A stretch of DNA of 49,797 nt from positions 1 to 49,797 of the forward strand of contig CANQDZ010000006.1 of the NCBI GenBank assembly GCA_947594025.1, in the 5' to 3' direction. A program made the position numbers and the translations under genes. The notes under the pieces are model-generated. The model had not been told where the DNA came from and did no database searches. It worked only from the letters and a program-made list of their open reading frames with translations. Positions 1 to 10,074 of the stretch are shown one piece after another. Every line of letters begins with the position of its first letter. Position 1 is the first letter of the stretch. The DNA comes from Candidatus Gastranaerophilales bacterium. GTDB taxonomy: Bacteria; Cyanobacteriota; Vampirovibrionia; Gastranaerophilales; Gastranaerophilaceae.

Positions 1-88
1 GGGGGGGGCTACAAGTTTTCAAGCTTCTAACCTAATTCAAAACTTTAGAAAACTTTTAAATTTAACCAAACTATTAAAAAAGATTAAA

Positions 89-232
89 GCATTCACACTG
101 GCTGAGGTATTAATGGCGAAACGAATGAGCGGAAAAGAATGTACAACACATTCATTTTCCCGAGTGAGTAAGCCAAAAGAACCGACAAATAAAATGAAAA
201 ATCTCGCAGCTTTTACACTGGCTGAGGTTCTT
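89..232 (+). repeat. Duplicated prepilin cleavage motif, 120 nt apart and in frame
   Basis: Bases 89-112 and 209-232 both encode AFTLAEVL, with 19 of 24 bases identical, exactly 40 codons apart in one open frame. The upstream copy is preceded by basic residues (LLKKIK) as in a real prepilin, but it runs into an unrelated hydrophilic stretch instead of the hydrophobic helix, and no ATG precedes it in the window. It looks like the remnant of another prepilin start. Confidence 0.6.
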
Positions 233-1015
233 ATTACTCTTGCTATCATAGGTGTTGTCGCAGCACTCACAATTCCAACCGTTATCACCAACTACCAAAA
301 GAAAATGTATGTAACCCAGCTTAAAAAGTCGTACAATAGTCTGTCAAACGGTTTTAAAACCGCAATGGCAAATGAAGGAGTTACAAAGTTATCTGATACC
401 ACTCTCTGGGCAAAAATGCCGGAAGATTTCTTTTATTATAGAGATTATATTTTACGACCTGAATACGCAGAATTTCTTAAAGAATTTTCAAAAAACTTTA
501 AAGTTATTGCGGTGTATGATGAGGAAAACATTCCTGAGGAATATAACCCTGAATATAAACATCTGAGCGGTAATGTTCTCGGCAGGATTGGTTCCGCAAT
601 ATATTTGGCAGACGGCACTTATTTACATCTTGAAAATTTATACAAAACTCCAAGCGTAGCGAATTGCGGTACCAAGAAGTGTTCTTCTTTAAGAGAATTT
701 CAGGAAAAAAGAAACGCCAAGACAAAACTTTGGCAGCATGTAGGTTATATTGAACTTGATGTAAACGGACCAAAGGGTCCAAATGTTTTTGGACGTGATT
801 TATTTCGTTTTGTTATTGGTGATGATGGTATGTTATACCCATGGGGCGGTATGGATGTTGCTATTTACTTTGATTCAAACTGCAAATATGACAACTATGA
901 ATCTTGTTTTTCCAATTGGAAAAATGGCAGCATCGTATATGGATGTACTGAAGGCTTTTTGGGTTTTGGTTGTGCAGGACGTATCATGGAAGAAGGGTGG
1001 GAGATGAAGTACTAA
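194..1015 (+). CDS. Prepilin-like protein (type IV pilin/pseudopilin N-terminus)
   Basis: A 273-aa protein whose first residues, MKNLAAFTLAEVLITLAIIG, are a class III (prepilin peptidase) signal: short basic leader, Ala at -1 instead of the usual Gly, Phe at +1 and Glu at +5, then a hydrophobic helix. Family knowledge says such proteins are processed at the inner membrane and built into a pilus or pseudopilus. The C-terminal part is rich in aromatic residues and Cys and I do not recognise a domain in it. I chose ATG 194 because the prepilin leader must be short; an in-frame ATG at 113 would add 27 residues. The reading frame is open upstream to the window edge and carries a second AFTLAEVL copy. 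A near-identical N-terminus starts at 49645. Which pilus or secretion machine it serves is unknown. Confidence 0.85.
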   Translation: MKNLAAFTLAEVLITLAIIGVVAALTIPTVITNYQKKMYVTQLKKSYNSLSNGFKTAMANEGVTKLSDTTLWAKMPEDFFYYRDYILRPEYAEFLKEFSKNFKVIAVYDEENIPEEYNPEYKHLSGNVLGRIGSAIYLADGTYLHLENLYKTPSVANCGTKKCSSLREFQEKRNAKTKLWQHVGYIELDVNGPKGPNVFGRDLFRFVIGDDGMLYPWGGMDVAIYFDSNCKYDNYESCFSNWKNGSIVYGCTEGFLGFGCAGRIMEEGWEMKY

Positions 1016-1021
1016 AGAGCT

Positions 1022-1054
1022 TAATTTCTTAAGGTCATAGACCTTAAGAAATTA
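1022..1054. terminator. Perfect 15-bp palindrome after the prepilin gene
   Basis: TAATTTCTTAAGGTC at 1022-1036 is exactly complementary to 1040-1054, with an ATA loop. It begins 7 bases after the prepilin stop codon. There is no clean T-run after it, so it may be a transcript-end stabiliser or a Rho-linked end as much as an intrinsic terminator. Confidence 0.55.
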
Positions 1055-1357
1055 GGAGGGCTTCGCCCATAACACTTGATAGATTTATCATAGATAACCT
1101 TCGATATTAACTTAGAAGGCTTCGCCTTTATCATTTGATAGATTTATCTTAAAATTAGATAGTCCTCGATATTAATTTAGTGGGCTTCGCCCTAACACTT
1201 GACAAATTTATCAGAAATAACTTTCAATATTAATTTAGAAAGCTGCGCCTTAACATTTGGCGAGTCTATCTTAAAATCAGATAGTTCCCGATATTGATTT
1301 AAGGAAGACTTCCCCTTGACACTTGTTAAATTTATCGCAGATAACTCTCGAAGTTAG
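1055..1357. repeat. Degenerate tandem array of hairpin-bearing repeats (five units)
   Basis: This gene-free stretch holds five direct, decayed copies of a unit of about 57-65 bases. Each opens with a small hairpin: GGGCTTCGCCC at 1058-1068 and 1182-1192, AAGGCTTCGCCTT at 1116-1128, AAAGCTGCGCCTT at 1239-1251, and a worn form near 1301-1317. Each continues with a variant of AACACTTGATAGATTTATC and ends in CGATATTAATTTAG. Units alternate short and long (about 58 and 65 bases), so the true period may be a dimer of about 123 bases. It fills the gap between the prepilin gene and deoB, and no open frame was seen in it. It is not a CRISPR array: repeats are imperfect and there are no unique spacers. 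Confidence 0.75.
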
Positions 1358-1376
1358 GGAAAGTACTTATATGCTC

Positions 1377-2510
1377 TTATATTTCAAGCCATTTTCTGAT
1401 AATATCCGCAACAAAGCTTCCCGTATTTTTAACCCCGTATTCTTTTGGTTTTTGGCTTTTGCTGTACATAATCACGGGAACCTGTTCTCTTGTATGGTCT
1501 GTGCCTTCAGCAGTGGGGTCACAGCCATGGTCTGCAGTTATAATCAAAAGGTCATCTTCTTTCATGCTCTTTATAATTTCCGTCAGATAGCTGTCTATTT
1601 CCTCAATAGCTTCTGCGTACCCTTTGTAATTTCTTCTGTGACCGTAAACCATGTCGGTATCTACAAGGTTTGTAAATATAAAATTATCTTCCCCTGATTT
1701 TATGGCTTTAAGTGTAAGTTCAAGCCCCTCTTTATTTGAACCCGTGGGAGTTGCTTTTGTAACACCGGAACCTACAAATATATCTTTAATTTTTCCTATT
1801 CCGTAAACACTTCCGCCATTTTTTTCAATTTCATTTAAAAGGGTGTCAGAAGGAGGCGGTACTGAATAATCATGTCTATACTTTCCAATTCTTGCAGGTT
1901 TTCCATCTATTACCTGATATGGTCTTGCAATTACTCTTGAAATGCCATATCCTTTATCTAAAATCTTACGCGCAATTTTGCACCATTCATATAATGTTTC
2001 TAACGGTATAACATCAATATCCGCAGCTATTTGGAAAACGCTGTCCGCGCTTGTATAAATGATAGGATATTTTGTTTTATGATGTTCATCATTTAAATCT
2101 TCAATAATTTTTGTGCCTGATGTGGGATAATTACCTAAAATACCGCCGCAATTTGTTTTTTGAATAAATTCATCAATTAATTCGTCAGGGAATTTAATAT
2201 ATGTTTTAAAAGGTTCTTTTAAAATAAGACCCATAAGCTCCCAATGCCCTGTCGTTGTATCTTTGCCTTTTGCTTTCATCTTTGCAATTGCATAGCTTCC
2301 CATAGGGTCTTCAACAGGTTCAACGCCTTCAATTTCAGCTAAATTACCAAGTCCCAATTTTTGAAGATTAGGAACCTTTAAACCTCCGTTTGCGTGAGCC
2401 GTATTTACAATAGTATTACAGCTTGGTTTATCACCGTAATCCGCACAATCAGGCAGTGCTCCTATTCCCATAGAATCGACAACGACAACTATTACTCTTT
2501 TTTTATTCAT
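1377..2510 (-). CDS. deoB: Phosphopentomutase
   Basis: This 377-aa protein matches the usual length of DeoB, which interconverts ribose-1-phosphate or deoxyribose-1-phosphate with the 5-phosphates in nucleoside salvage. It belongs to the alkaline-phosphatase superfamily of two-metal enzymes. Visible signatures are the N-terminal VVVVDSMGIGALPDCADYGD metal site, the KGKDTTTGHWE segment with the phosphorylated Thr, and the C-terminal ITADHGCDPT and GTDHTREQVP metal-binding motifs. It lies 10 bases behind the decarboxylase gene and is probably its second cistron. The leader has no strong Shine-Dalgarno, which suggests translational coupling. No nucleoside phosphorylase gene is adjacent. Confidence 0.97.
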   Translation of the reverse strand: MNKKRVIVVVVDSMGIGALPDCADYGDKPSCNTIVNTAHANGGLKVPNLQKLGLGNLAEIEGVEPVEDPMGSYAIAKMKAKGKDTTTGHWELMGLILKEPFKTYIKFPDELIDEFIQKTNCGGILGNYPTSGTKIIEDLNDEHHKTKYPIIYTSADSVFQIAADIDVIPLETLYEWCKIARKILDKGYGISRVIARPYQVIDGKPARIGKYRHDYSVPPPSDTLLNEIEKNGGSVYGIGKIKDIFVGSGVTKATPTGSNKEGLELTLKAIKSGEDNFIFTNLVDTDMVYGHRRNYKGYAEAIEEIDSYLTEIIKSMKEDDLLIITADHGCDPTAEGTDHTREQVPVIMYSKSQKPKEYGVKNTGSFVADIIRKWLEI

Positions 2511-2520
2511 ATATATACCC

Positions 2521-3825
2521 TTATCTTATTACTCTTATTTTGTCGCCAATTTTATCCAAGTGCCATTCTTGAATAACTTCACCAGGGTATATTATAGCGC
2601 AACAAGGAGGTGTTGTTGCAATTGTTTCCGCAGAAATTTTTAAAAGAGCGTCCTTTGCGCTTATTTCAACGCTTTCCATGTTAAATGCATCAATCGGTTT
2701 AATCTTTACAAACGGAAACGGTTGAAAACTTACATTGCTATCTCCGCCAGGCAGTTTAATATAATTTAGAGCATCTTTTAATTTGCCCATTTTACACCCG
2801 CCGGTGCCTACCCCTGTTAAGAATAAGAGATAAGAAGGAGTTGAGATTTCTTCTTCAATATTAAAACCGTTATATAAAATATCAGATAAAACAAGCATAT
2901 TTGTGTTTGGTTTTCTTAAAACAATTTTCATCCTGTCATTATTCAAAAATTCATACCCGTTTTTAGATACGGATTTTTGTAATTTTTCAATATTTTTAAT
3001 TACTTTTTTAATTTCTTTTCCGCCTTCTTTAACCAAATAGTCAACATTTGCTTCAATTGCTGCAAGCATAGGATAAGAAGGCGACGTTGTTACAACTAAA
3101 TTCAGACAATCTTGTATTTTATCCAAATTTACCTTGCAGGAATTTGAAATATGCAAAAGTGCACAAGGATTTGGCGCGCCTGCCGTTTTATGAAGCGAAT
3201 TTACGGAAAAATCCGCACCTTGTTTAATTGCAGGCTTTGGAAGTAAATCTGAAAAATTATATAAAGCTCCATGCGCCTCATCTACAAGCAAATAGGCTCC
3301 GTTTTCATGACATATTCTTGAAATTGTTTCAATATCGGAGTTTAATCCTTCATACGTGGGGCTTGTTATAATAACCATTTTATATTGGTTTAATTTCAAA
3401 TTGTCTTCAAGTTTTTTAGGGTCAATTACTTTATATATACCCCAACTCTCATCAATGTCGGGCATGAGCCAATCTACACTTGCACCGGATAAAACAAGCC
3501 CTGAAAATACTGATTTGTGGCAGTTTCTTGCAACTAAAACCTTTTCATTTGGTTTTAGCATAGCTTTCATTATTGCCACAATTCCGCTTGATGAGCCGTT
3601 TATCAGCATATATGTTCTTTGCGTTTCATATATTTCAGAAAGTTTTTTTATGGTATCTAAAATCGCCCCTTTTGGTTTATGCAGATTATCAAAACCGTCT
3701 AACTCCGAAAAATCATGTTGATATAAACCCTTAAGCCAACTTGGTTTTGCGTTTTTTTGATTGTGTGTCGGCGTTGTAAATAATATTTTTTTACATTTAT
3801 GTTCCAATAATTCTAAAATACTCAT
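2521..3825 (-). CDS. Orn/Lys/Arg decarboxylase family PLP enzyme
   Basis: A 434-aa fold-type I PLP enzyme of the Orn/Lys/Arg decarboxylase group, which makes diamines for polyamines. In order: the TPTHNQ N-terminal motif, NGSSSGIVAIM (cofactor phosphate region), LVDEAHGALY with the PLP-binding Asp, and NSLHKTAG with the Schiff-base Lys; the C-terminus has the PGEVI motif typical of the family's last domain. It lacks the N-terminal receiver-like wing of the large enterobacterial enzymes, so it resembles the short SpeA/YaaO type. The substrate (arginine, lysine or ornithine) cannot be told from sequence. Start: ATG at 3825, six bases after a TAAAAT box, so the mRNA looks leaderless. It probably leads an operon with deoB. 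Confidence 0.9.
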   Translation of the reverse strand: MSILELLEHKCKKILFTTPTHNQKNAKPSWLKGLYQHDFSELDGFDNLHKPKGAILDTIKKLSEIYETQRTYMLINGSSSGIVAIMKAMLKPNEKVLVARNCHKSVFSGLVLSGASVDWLMPDIDESWGIYKVIDPKKLEDNLKLNQYKMVIITSPTYEGLNSDIETISRICHENGAYLLVDEAHGALYNFSDLLPKPAIKQGADFSVNSLHKTAGAPNPCALLHISNSCKVNLDKIQDCLNLVVTTSPSYPMLAAIEANVDYLVKEGGKEIKKVIKNIEKLQKSVSKNGYEFLNNDRMKIVLRKPNTNMLVLSDILYNGFNIEEEISTPSYLLFLTGVGTGGCKMGKLKDALNYIKLPGGDSNVSFQPFPFVKIKPIDAFNMESVEISAKDALLKISAETIATTPPCCAIIYPGEVIQEWHLDKIGDKIRVIR

Positions 3826-3837
3826 AGCCCAATTTTA
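3826..3837 (-). promoter_or_regulatory. Leaderless promoter of the decarboxylase
   Basis: On the minus strand TAAAAT (3837-3832) is followed by six bases and then ATG at 3825, which would place the +1 on the A of the start codon. No Shine-Dalgarno is possible. Confidence 0.5.
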
Positions 3838-3892
3838 AATAATGTAAACATAATATTCAATAAAATTTAAAAAAATAGGTCAAAATACGTAA

Positions 3893-5911
<2,019 letters not shown>

Positions 5912-5930
5912 CTAAAGAAAGGAAAAGTTT

Positions 5931-6650
5931 ATGAAAAGAACAATTACGCTTTTATTAATGTTTGTTTTTTGTTTGGGAACTTATGTTTATGCAAGAGAAG
6001 GCAGTTCTTTAAATATTAATACCACAGCTTATGAAGAATACACTCCAAATGTTGCGGAAATTACACTTACGGTTGATACAAAAAACAAAAATGCAGCCGT
6101 TGCGGCAAACGAAAACAAAAGAATTGCAAATAATGCAATTGAAATTATAAAAAAAGAATTGGATACACAAAACGGAGACGGCATTAAAACAAGAGGATAC
6201 AATGTTTCACCTCAATATCAATACAAAGACGGCAAAAGTATTTTAACGGGCTATAAAGTAACAAACAGTTTTACGGTTAAAATAAAAGATGTCGCAAAAA
6301 TCGGTGATATTATAAATCTTGCTTTAAATAACGGTGTCAACGAAGTAGATAGTTTAAATTTTTCACTTGAAGGAGCAGAACAATATTGTAATGAACTTAT
6401 GGCACGTGCCGCAAAATCCGCAAGAGAAAGAGCGGAAGTTGTCGCAAAGGCTATGAACAACAAAATTAAAGGAGTTCAACACGCTTCCGTTTCTTGTTCA
6501 GACCAGAGTCATTTTAACAATGTAGCACCATACAGAATGCTTAATGCAAAAACAATGGATTCAGCCGGTTTTGCAGAAAATGCCGTTTCTGTTGAGGCAG
6601 GTTCTTTAAAAATCAATGCATCATTTAACGGAACATTTTTATTAAAATAA
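5931..6650 (+). CDS. SIMPL-domain (DUF541/YggE-like) exported protein
   Basis: A 239-aa protein with a Sec signal peptide (MKRTITLLLMFVFCLGTYVYA, cut near residue 21). The mature part shows the SIMPL/DUF541 pattern: an N-terminal strand with NINTTAYEEYTPNVAEITLTV, a helix with AAVAANENKRIANNAIEIIKK, GYKVTNSFTVKIKDVAKIGDII, and a C-terminal VSVEAGSLKINASFNGTFLL strand. The family is periplasmic and linked to oxidative stress in E. coli, but its chemistry is unclear. A Shine-Dalgarno (AAAGGAAAAG) precedes ATG 5931. It shares a strand with ligA and ends at a strong terminator. Confidence 0.85.
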   Translation: MKRTITLLLMFVFCLGTYVYAREGSSLNINTTAYEEYTPNVAEITLTVDTKNKNAAVAANENKRIANNAIEIIKKELDTQNGDGIKTRGYNVSPQYQYKDGKSILTGYKVTNSFTVKIKDVAKIGDIINLALNNGVNEVDSLNFSLEGAEQYCNELMARAAKSARERAEVVAKAMNNKIKGVQHASVSCSDQSHFNNVAPYRMLNAKTMDSAGFAENAVSVEAGSLKINASFNGTFLLK

Positions 6651-6663
6651 AAATAAGTAAAAT

Positions 6664-6705
6664 AAAAAGGGTGCAGCTGCTCATTATTGTAATTGCACCC
6701 TTTTT
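6664..6705 (+). terminator. Intrinsic terminator after the SIMPL-domain gene
   Basis: Perfect 12-bp arms AAAAAGGGTGCA (6664-6675) and TGCACCCTTTTT (6694-6705) with an 18-base loop, the second arm ending in a T-run. The A-run on the other side lets it also stop the minus-strand HD-GYP transcript, which ends at 6733. Confidence 0.85.
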
Positions 6706-6732
6706 ATATGCAAAATTTATAATTTAAAATTT

Positions 6733-7743
6733 CTATAACTCTACCTGTAAGTTTTTTTCGATTTCTTCAATTTCTTTATCAAATTCGCTTGCATTTTGCT
6801 CTAAAATATCAAATAATTTTTCATCAAATTGTGTGCCTCTTTTCTCTTTAAGAATTCTTAAAGCGGAAGCGCTGTCCGTTTTTTTCCTGTATATTCTGTT
6901 TGAAATTAAACTTACATATGCGTCTGCTAAATTTAAAATTCTTGATAAAAGGGGTATTTCCTCACCTTTTAAATGATAAGGATAACCGCTTCCGTCATAA
7001 TGCTCATGGTGATATTTTATGATATCAATTACGGGATTTAATTGTTTAATATCTTCCAAAATTCTTATGCCGTATTCAACATGCTTTTTGATTTCATTAT
7101 ATTCTTCATCCGTTAATGCTTCAGTTTTATTTAAAATATCCTCGGGAACACCTATAATACCAATGTCATGAAGAAGTCCCGCAAGTTCGAGTTTGCTTTC
7201 TTCGAGTTTTTTTAATCCTAATTTTTGACCAATTTTTATGGCGTAATATGTAACTTTTCGGCTTTTGCCTAAAGTATAAGAATCTTTTGCGTCAAGTGCT
7301 TCAGTGATTGATTTTATTGTACCTTCAAATAAGTCTTTAAAATCAACGATAAGGCTTTCATTATCAGCTTTTAGCTGATAATATTCAGCTGCCGCTTGAA
7401 CCACCTGTAAAAGTTCAAGAGGTTCATAAGGTTTTTTTACGTATCTGTATATTCCGGCATAATTTATTGCATCAATTAATATTTTAACGTCAGAATAAGC
7501 TGTAACCAATAATCTTACTGCGTTTGGCAATTTCTGTTGAGATAGTTTTAAAAATTCTACGCCGTCCATTTCAGGCATTTTATGGTCGGAAATGATTATT
7601 TGAAAGTCTTCTTCTTCCATCATTTTTAATGCTTCAACGGGAGAAACCGACCTTTTAACTTCATAATATCCCCTTAAAGTTCTGTAAAGAAGCGCAAGGT
7701 TGTCAGGCTCATCATCAACAGTTAGGATTTTATACTTTTCCAT
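6733..7743 (-). CDS. Response regulator with HD-GYP output domain
   Basis: A 336-aa two-domain regulator. Residues 1-120 are a receiver domain (VDDEP acidic pocket, phospho-acceptor D53 in SDHKMPEMDG, conserved Thr81 and Lys near 103-104). After a linker helix comes an HD-GYP domain, the family that hydrolyses cyclic di-GMP: LLHDIG with the HD pair at 192-193, H221, and HHEHYDGSGYP at 245-255. An odd point is that the first helix, usually GHSxRV, reads GKSRKV here, so a likely metal ligand is Lys160; a second conserved Asp of the DAYDAL motif is Val. It overlaps the upstream sensor kinase by 14 bases, its probable partner. Confidence 0.93.
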   Translation of the reverse strand: MEKYKILTVDDEPDNLALLYRTLRGYYEVKRSVSPVEALKMMEEEDFQIIISDHKMPEMDGVEFLKLSQQKLPNAVRLLVTAYSDVKILIDAINYAGIYRYVKKPYEPLELLQVVQAAAEYYQLKADNESLIVDFKDLFEGTIKSITEALDAKDSYTLGKSRKVTYYAIKIGQKLGLKKLEESKLELAGLLHDIGIIGVPEDILNKTEALTDEEYNEIKKHVEYGIRILEDIKQLNPVIDIIKYHHEHYDGSGYPYHLKGEEIPLLSRILNLADAYVSLISNRIYRKKTDSASALRILKEKRGTQFDEKLFDILEQNASEFDKEIEEIEKNLQVEL

Positions 7744-9265
7744 TTTCTACCTCTTTGTTTTTAATGGGCAGTTTTATTGTAAATGTTGTGCCTTCGCCTT
7801 CAGTGCTTTCGACACTAATATCTCCGTTATGATTTTTGATAACTTTATAAGCTATGCTCATTCCGAGTCCTGTACCTTCGCCTACGGGTTTTGTTGTAAA
7901 GAACGGGTCAAATATCTTTTTAAGGTTTTCCGGAGAAATACCTTTTCCGTTATCTCTAAATTTAATAATTATATTTTCGTTATCTTTTGTGACATCAATA
8001 TAAATTTCGCCCGAATCGCCAACGGCATATTGAGCATTATCTAAAATATTCATAAATACCTGATTTAATTGTCCGCCGTAAGCAGGTATTTTCGGCAGAT
8101 TTTCTTCATAGTTTTTATAGATTGTAACTCTGTTTTTAATCTTATTGTGAAGAATATTTAAAGTTGTTTCTATTTCTTTTGGAACATCAAAGTCGCTTAA
8201 AACCATTTCTTCTAATCTTGAGAAGTTCTTTAAGTCTTGTACAATATTTTTAGTTCTTTCCGTTCCTTCTTTACAACTTTTAATCAAATCCGCTATATCA
8301 TCATGTAAAAATTCAAGATCAATTTCTTTTTTAATTCTGTCAATTTCTTTCCTTTTATCTTCCGGAATTGCATCTTCTGTTTTTGTGTATAAATCAATTA
8401 AATTTATAAGGTCATTTGAATATCTTTCAAGATGAATTATGTTGCCATAGATAAAATTAATAGGGTTATTTATTTCATGAGCAATACCTGCGACAAGCTG
8501 ACCGAGTGACCTCATTTTTTCAGAATGAACCATCATAGCCTGAGTTTCCTTTAATTGTTTGTTGGCATCTTCAAGCGCTATGGTTCTTTCCCGAACTTTT
8601 GTTTCTAATGATTCATAAAGTTCTTTTAATTGTTTTGCCATTTCGTTGTAAGCAACAACAAGCTCATTTAACTCATATAATTTTGTTTCTTTTAGTTGAT
8701 GATTAAAGTCACCCTTTGAAAATTCTTTAACACCTCCGATAAGTTTTGTAATAGGTTTACTTACAATGTTTGAGATTAAAACACTTACAATAAAACCAAG
8801 CAGCAAGAAAACAAGTACAAAAATTCTTGTGTTAAAGAGAACCATTTGGATATTACCTGTTTGCATTGCACCTAATACATATCCCGTAGTTATGATATAG
8901 TGAGGTGTTTCTCTTTTAATTTGGCTGATTTTTAAATTTTCGGTTTCTTTGCTGTAACTACTGCTTTTTTTAGACCATAATTCTTTGTTTGTTGCTTTAT
9001 CTTCCACTGATATATAGCTTAAAATTCCGTTTTTTATCAAAGCATCGGAAATATCGGATATTTCGCTAAAACTATTATCTTTTTCCATTCTGCTGTATGC
9101 ATTTGACATTAATGATGTAATTGTCATTCGAATGTTACTGTCTAAATCTCGGGCATTATTTACCATATATTTATTAAAGTAAATTACAAGCGACAATATA
9201 ATAAAAGTAATCAATAAACTTATATAAAGTACTAAATACCAACCTATGCTTTTTTCTTTTCTCAT
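7730..9265 (-). CDS. Membrane sensor histidine kinase with HAMP domain
   Basis: A 511-aa transmembrane kinase. TM1 is about residues 11-30, a putative periplasmic sensing region 31-145, TM2 about 147-168, then HAMP (ISNIVSKPITKLIGG to about 220) and a coiled coil. The phosphorylation site is H263 in GIAHEINNPINF, the style of NtrB/ZraS-type (HPK4) kinases. The ATPase domain has its N box (VFMNILDNAQYA), G1 (FRDNGKGIS), F box (IFDPFFTTK) and G2 (GTGLGMS). It is sandwiched between a PilZ gene 14 bases upstream and the HD-GYP regulator overlapping downstream, which suggests a phosphorelay that controls cyclic di-GMP turnover. The sensed signal is unknown. Confidence 0.95.
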   Translation of the reverse strand: MRKEKSIGWYLVLYISLLITFIILSLVIYFNKYMVNNARDLDSNIRMTITSLMSNAYSRMEKDNSFSEISDISDALIKNGILSYISVEDKATNKELWSKKSSSYSKETENLKISQIKRETPHYIITTGYVLGAMQTGNIQMVLFNTRIFVLVFLLLGFIVSVLISNIVSKPITKLIGGVKEFSKGDFNHQLKETKLYELNELVVAYNEMAKQLKELYESLETKVRERTIALEDANKQLKETQAMMVHSEKMRSLGQLVAGIAHEINNPINFIYGNIIHLERYSNDLINLIDLYTKTEDAIPEDKRKEIDRIKKEIDLEFLHDDIADLIKSCKEGTERTKNIVQDLKNFSRLEEMVLSDFDVPKEIETTLNILHNKIKNRVTIYKNYEENLPKIPAYGGQLNQVFMNILDNAQYAVGDSGEIYIDVTKDNENIIIKFRDNGKGISPENLKKIFDPFFTTKPVGEGTGLGMSIAYKVIKNHNGDISVESTEGEGTTFTIKLPIKNKEVENGKV

Positions 9266-9279
9266 AAAATAAACTCCGT

Positions 9280-9879
9280 CTATTTATTCTCGTTTTCAAG
9301 TAAAACTTGGAATGAATATTGAATAAGCGCAATTCTGTCTACACTCTGCAAGTTTATAAATCTTGCCCTGATATCATATTTTCCGTCTTGCGTTTCAAAT
9401 ATTCTTAAAATTTCTATGTCACAATTAATTTTTATATTATTTTTTAATTCCAACGTCACCTTATATGTCTTGTTAGGACTTATTTTTTGGTCGACATAAA
9501 TTCTAAAACCGCCTGCTGATATATCAACAGGTTCAATATTTAAGTCTTGGAAGTCTTGAATTGAAATTTTACCGTCAAAACTAACTCTTGAATATTCTCT
9601 CCTTTGAATGTTTTTAAGGTTTTCAGGATATTTTATTTTTAAAACCTTGTCATTTTTTTCACTTATTGTGGAAACAAAATAAATAAGACCTTCTTCACCA
9701 AGACCAAATATTTCAACCTCTTGTCCTACTTGATAATCCTCTATTTTCATTTCATCTGTTTGAAATAACTCTATCTTAAAATCATTATCATTAAATTCTT
9801 TCACATCAAAAATTGTAGAACTTCTAAATTTATCGGGTACAATTTTAAAACCCTTTATTTTCTTGATTGTATCTATCAT
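9280..9879 (-). CDS. PilZ-domain protein, YcgR-like
   Basis: A 199-aa protein with two parts. The N-terminal half (IKGFKIVPDKFRSSTIFDV to about residue 90) resembles the YcgR/PilZN beta domain. The C-terminal half is a PilZ domain with RREYSR (the RxxxR c-di-GMP ligand motif) and DISAGGF (the D/NxSxxG motif), so c-di-GMP binding is predicted. PilZ proteins act as receptors that adjust motility, secretion or polymer synthesis. I choose ATG 9879: TTGGAGAAAATC just before it holds the Shine-Dalgarno (GGAG), and extension to TTG 9891 would bury that site. It is the first gene of the kinase/HD-GYP operon. Confidence 0.9.
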   Translation of the reverse strand: MIDTIKKIKGFKIVPDKFRSSTIFDVKEFNDNDFKIELFQTDEMKIEDYQVGQEVEIFGLGEEGLIYFVSTISEKNDKVLKIKYPENLKNIQRREYSRVSFDGKISIQDFQDLNIEPVDISAGGFRIYVDQKISPNKTYKVTLELKNNIKINCDIEILRIFETQDGKYDIRARFINLQSVDRIALIQYSFQVLLENENK

Positions 9880-10002
9880 GATTTTCTCCAACGTATTTAA
9901 TACTCATTATTATACGATAATTTGGGTGTTTTGTGAATATTTTTCATAAAAATTTGAATTTAAAGTATTTTTTTGCCGCATGATGAAATTTTGCTACAAA
10001 AT

Positions 10003-10032
10003 TTGACATACAGCCGTTATGTGTTGTGTAAT
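10003..10032 (+). promoter_or_regulatory. Promoter of smc-scpA-scpB
   Basis: TTGACA (10003-10008), an 18-base spacer and TGTAAT (10027-10032) form a near-consensus sigma-70 type promoter. Transcription would start near 10039 and leave a leader of about 36 bases with a GGAAGAG Shine-Dalgarno before ATG 10075. Confidence 0.65.
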
Positions 10033-10074
10033 ATAGAGGGGGAGCATACCCTTTTAGCGGACTTGGAAGAGAAA

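Noticed and set aside
1-10. Eight-base G run at the left edge as a biological feature
   Set aside because: A homopolymer at the very edge is more likely an assembly or read-end artefact and stands alone.
1055-1357. CRISPR array
   Set aside because: Units are imperfect, 57-65 bases with no separate unique spacers, and no cas gene is present.
1323-1697. 124-residue plus-strand frame opposite the end of deoB
   Set aside because: Most of it is antisense to conserved DeoB motifs, and it has no promoter or Shine-Dalgarno support.
9973-10074. N-terminal extension of SMC by 34 residues
   Set aside because: The -35 and -10 boxes lie inside it, and SMC proteins normally begin at the MHLKQLEIDNFKSF position.
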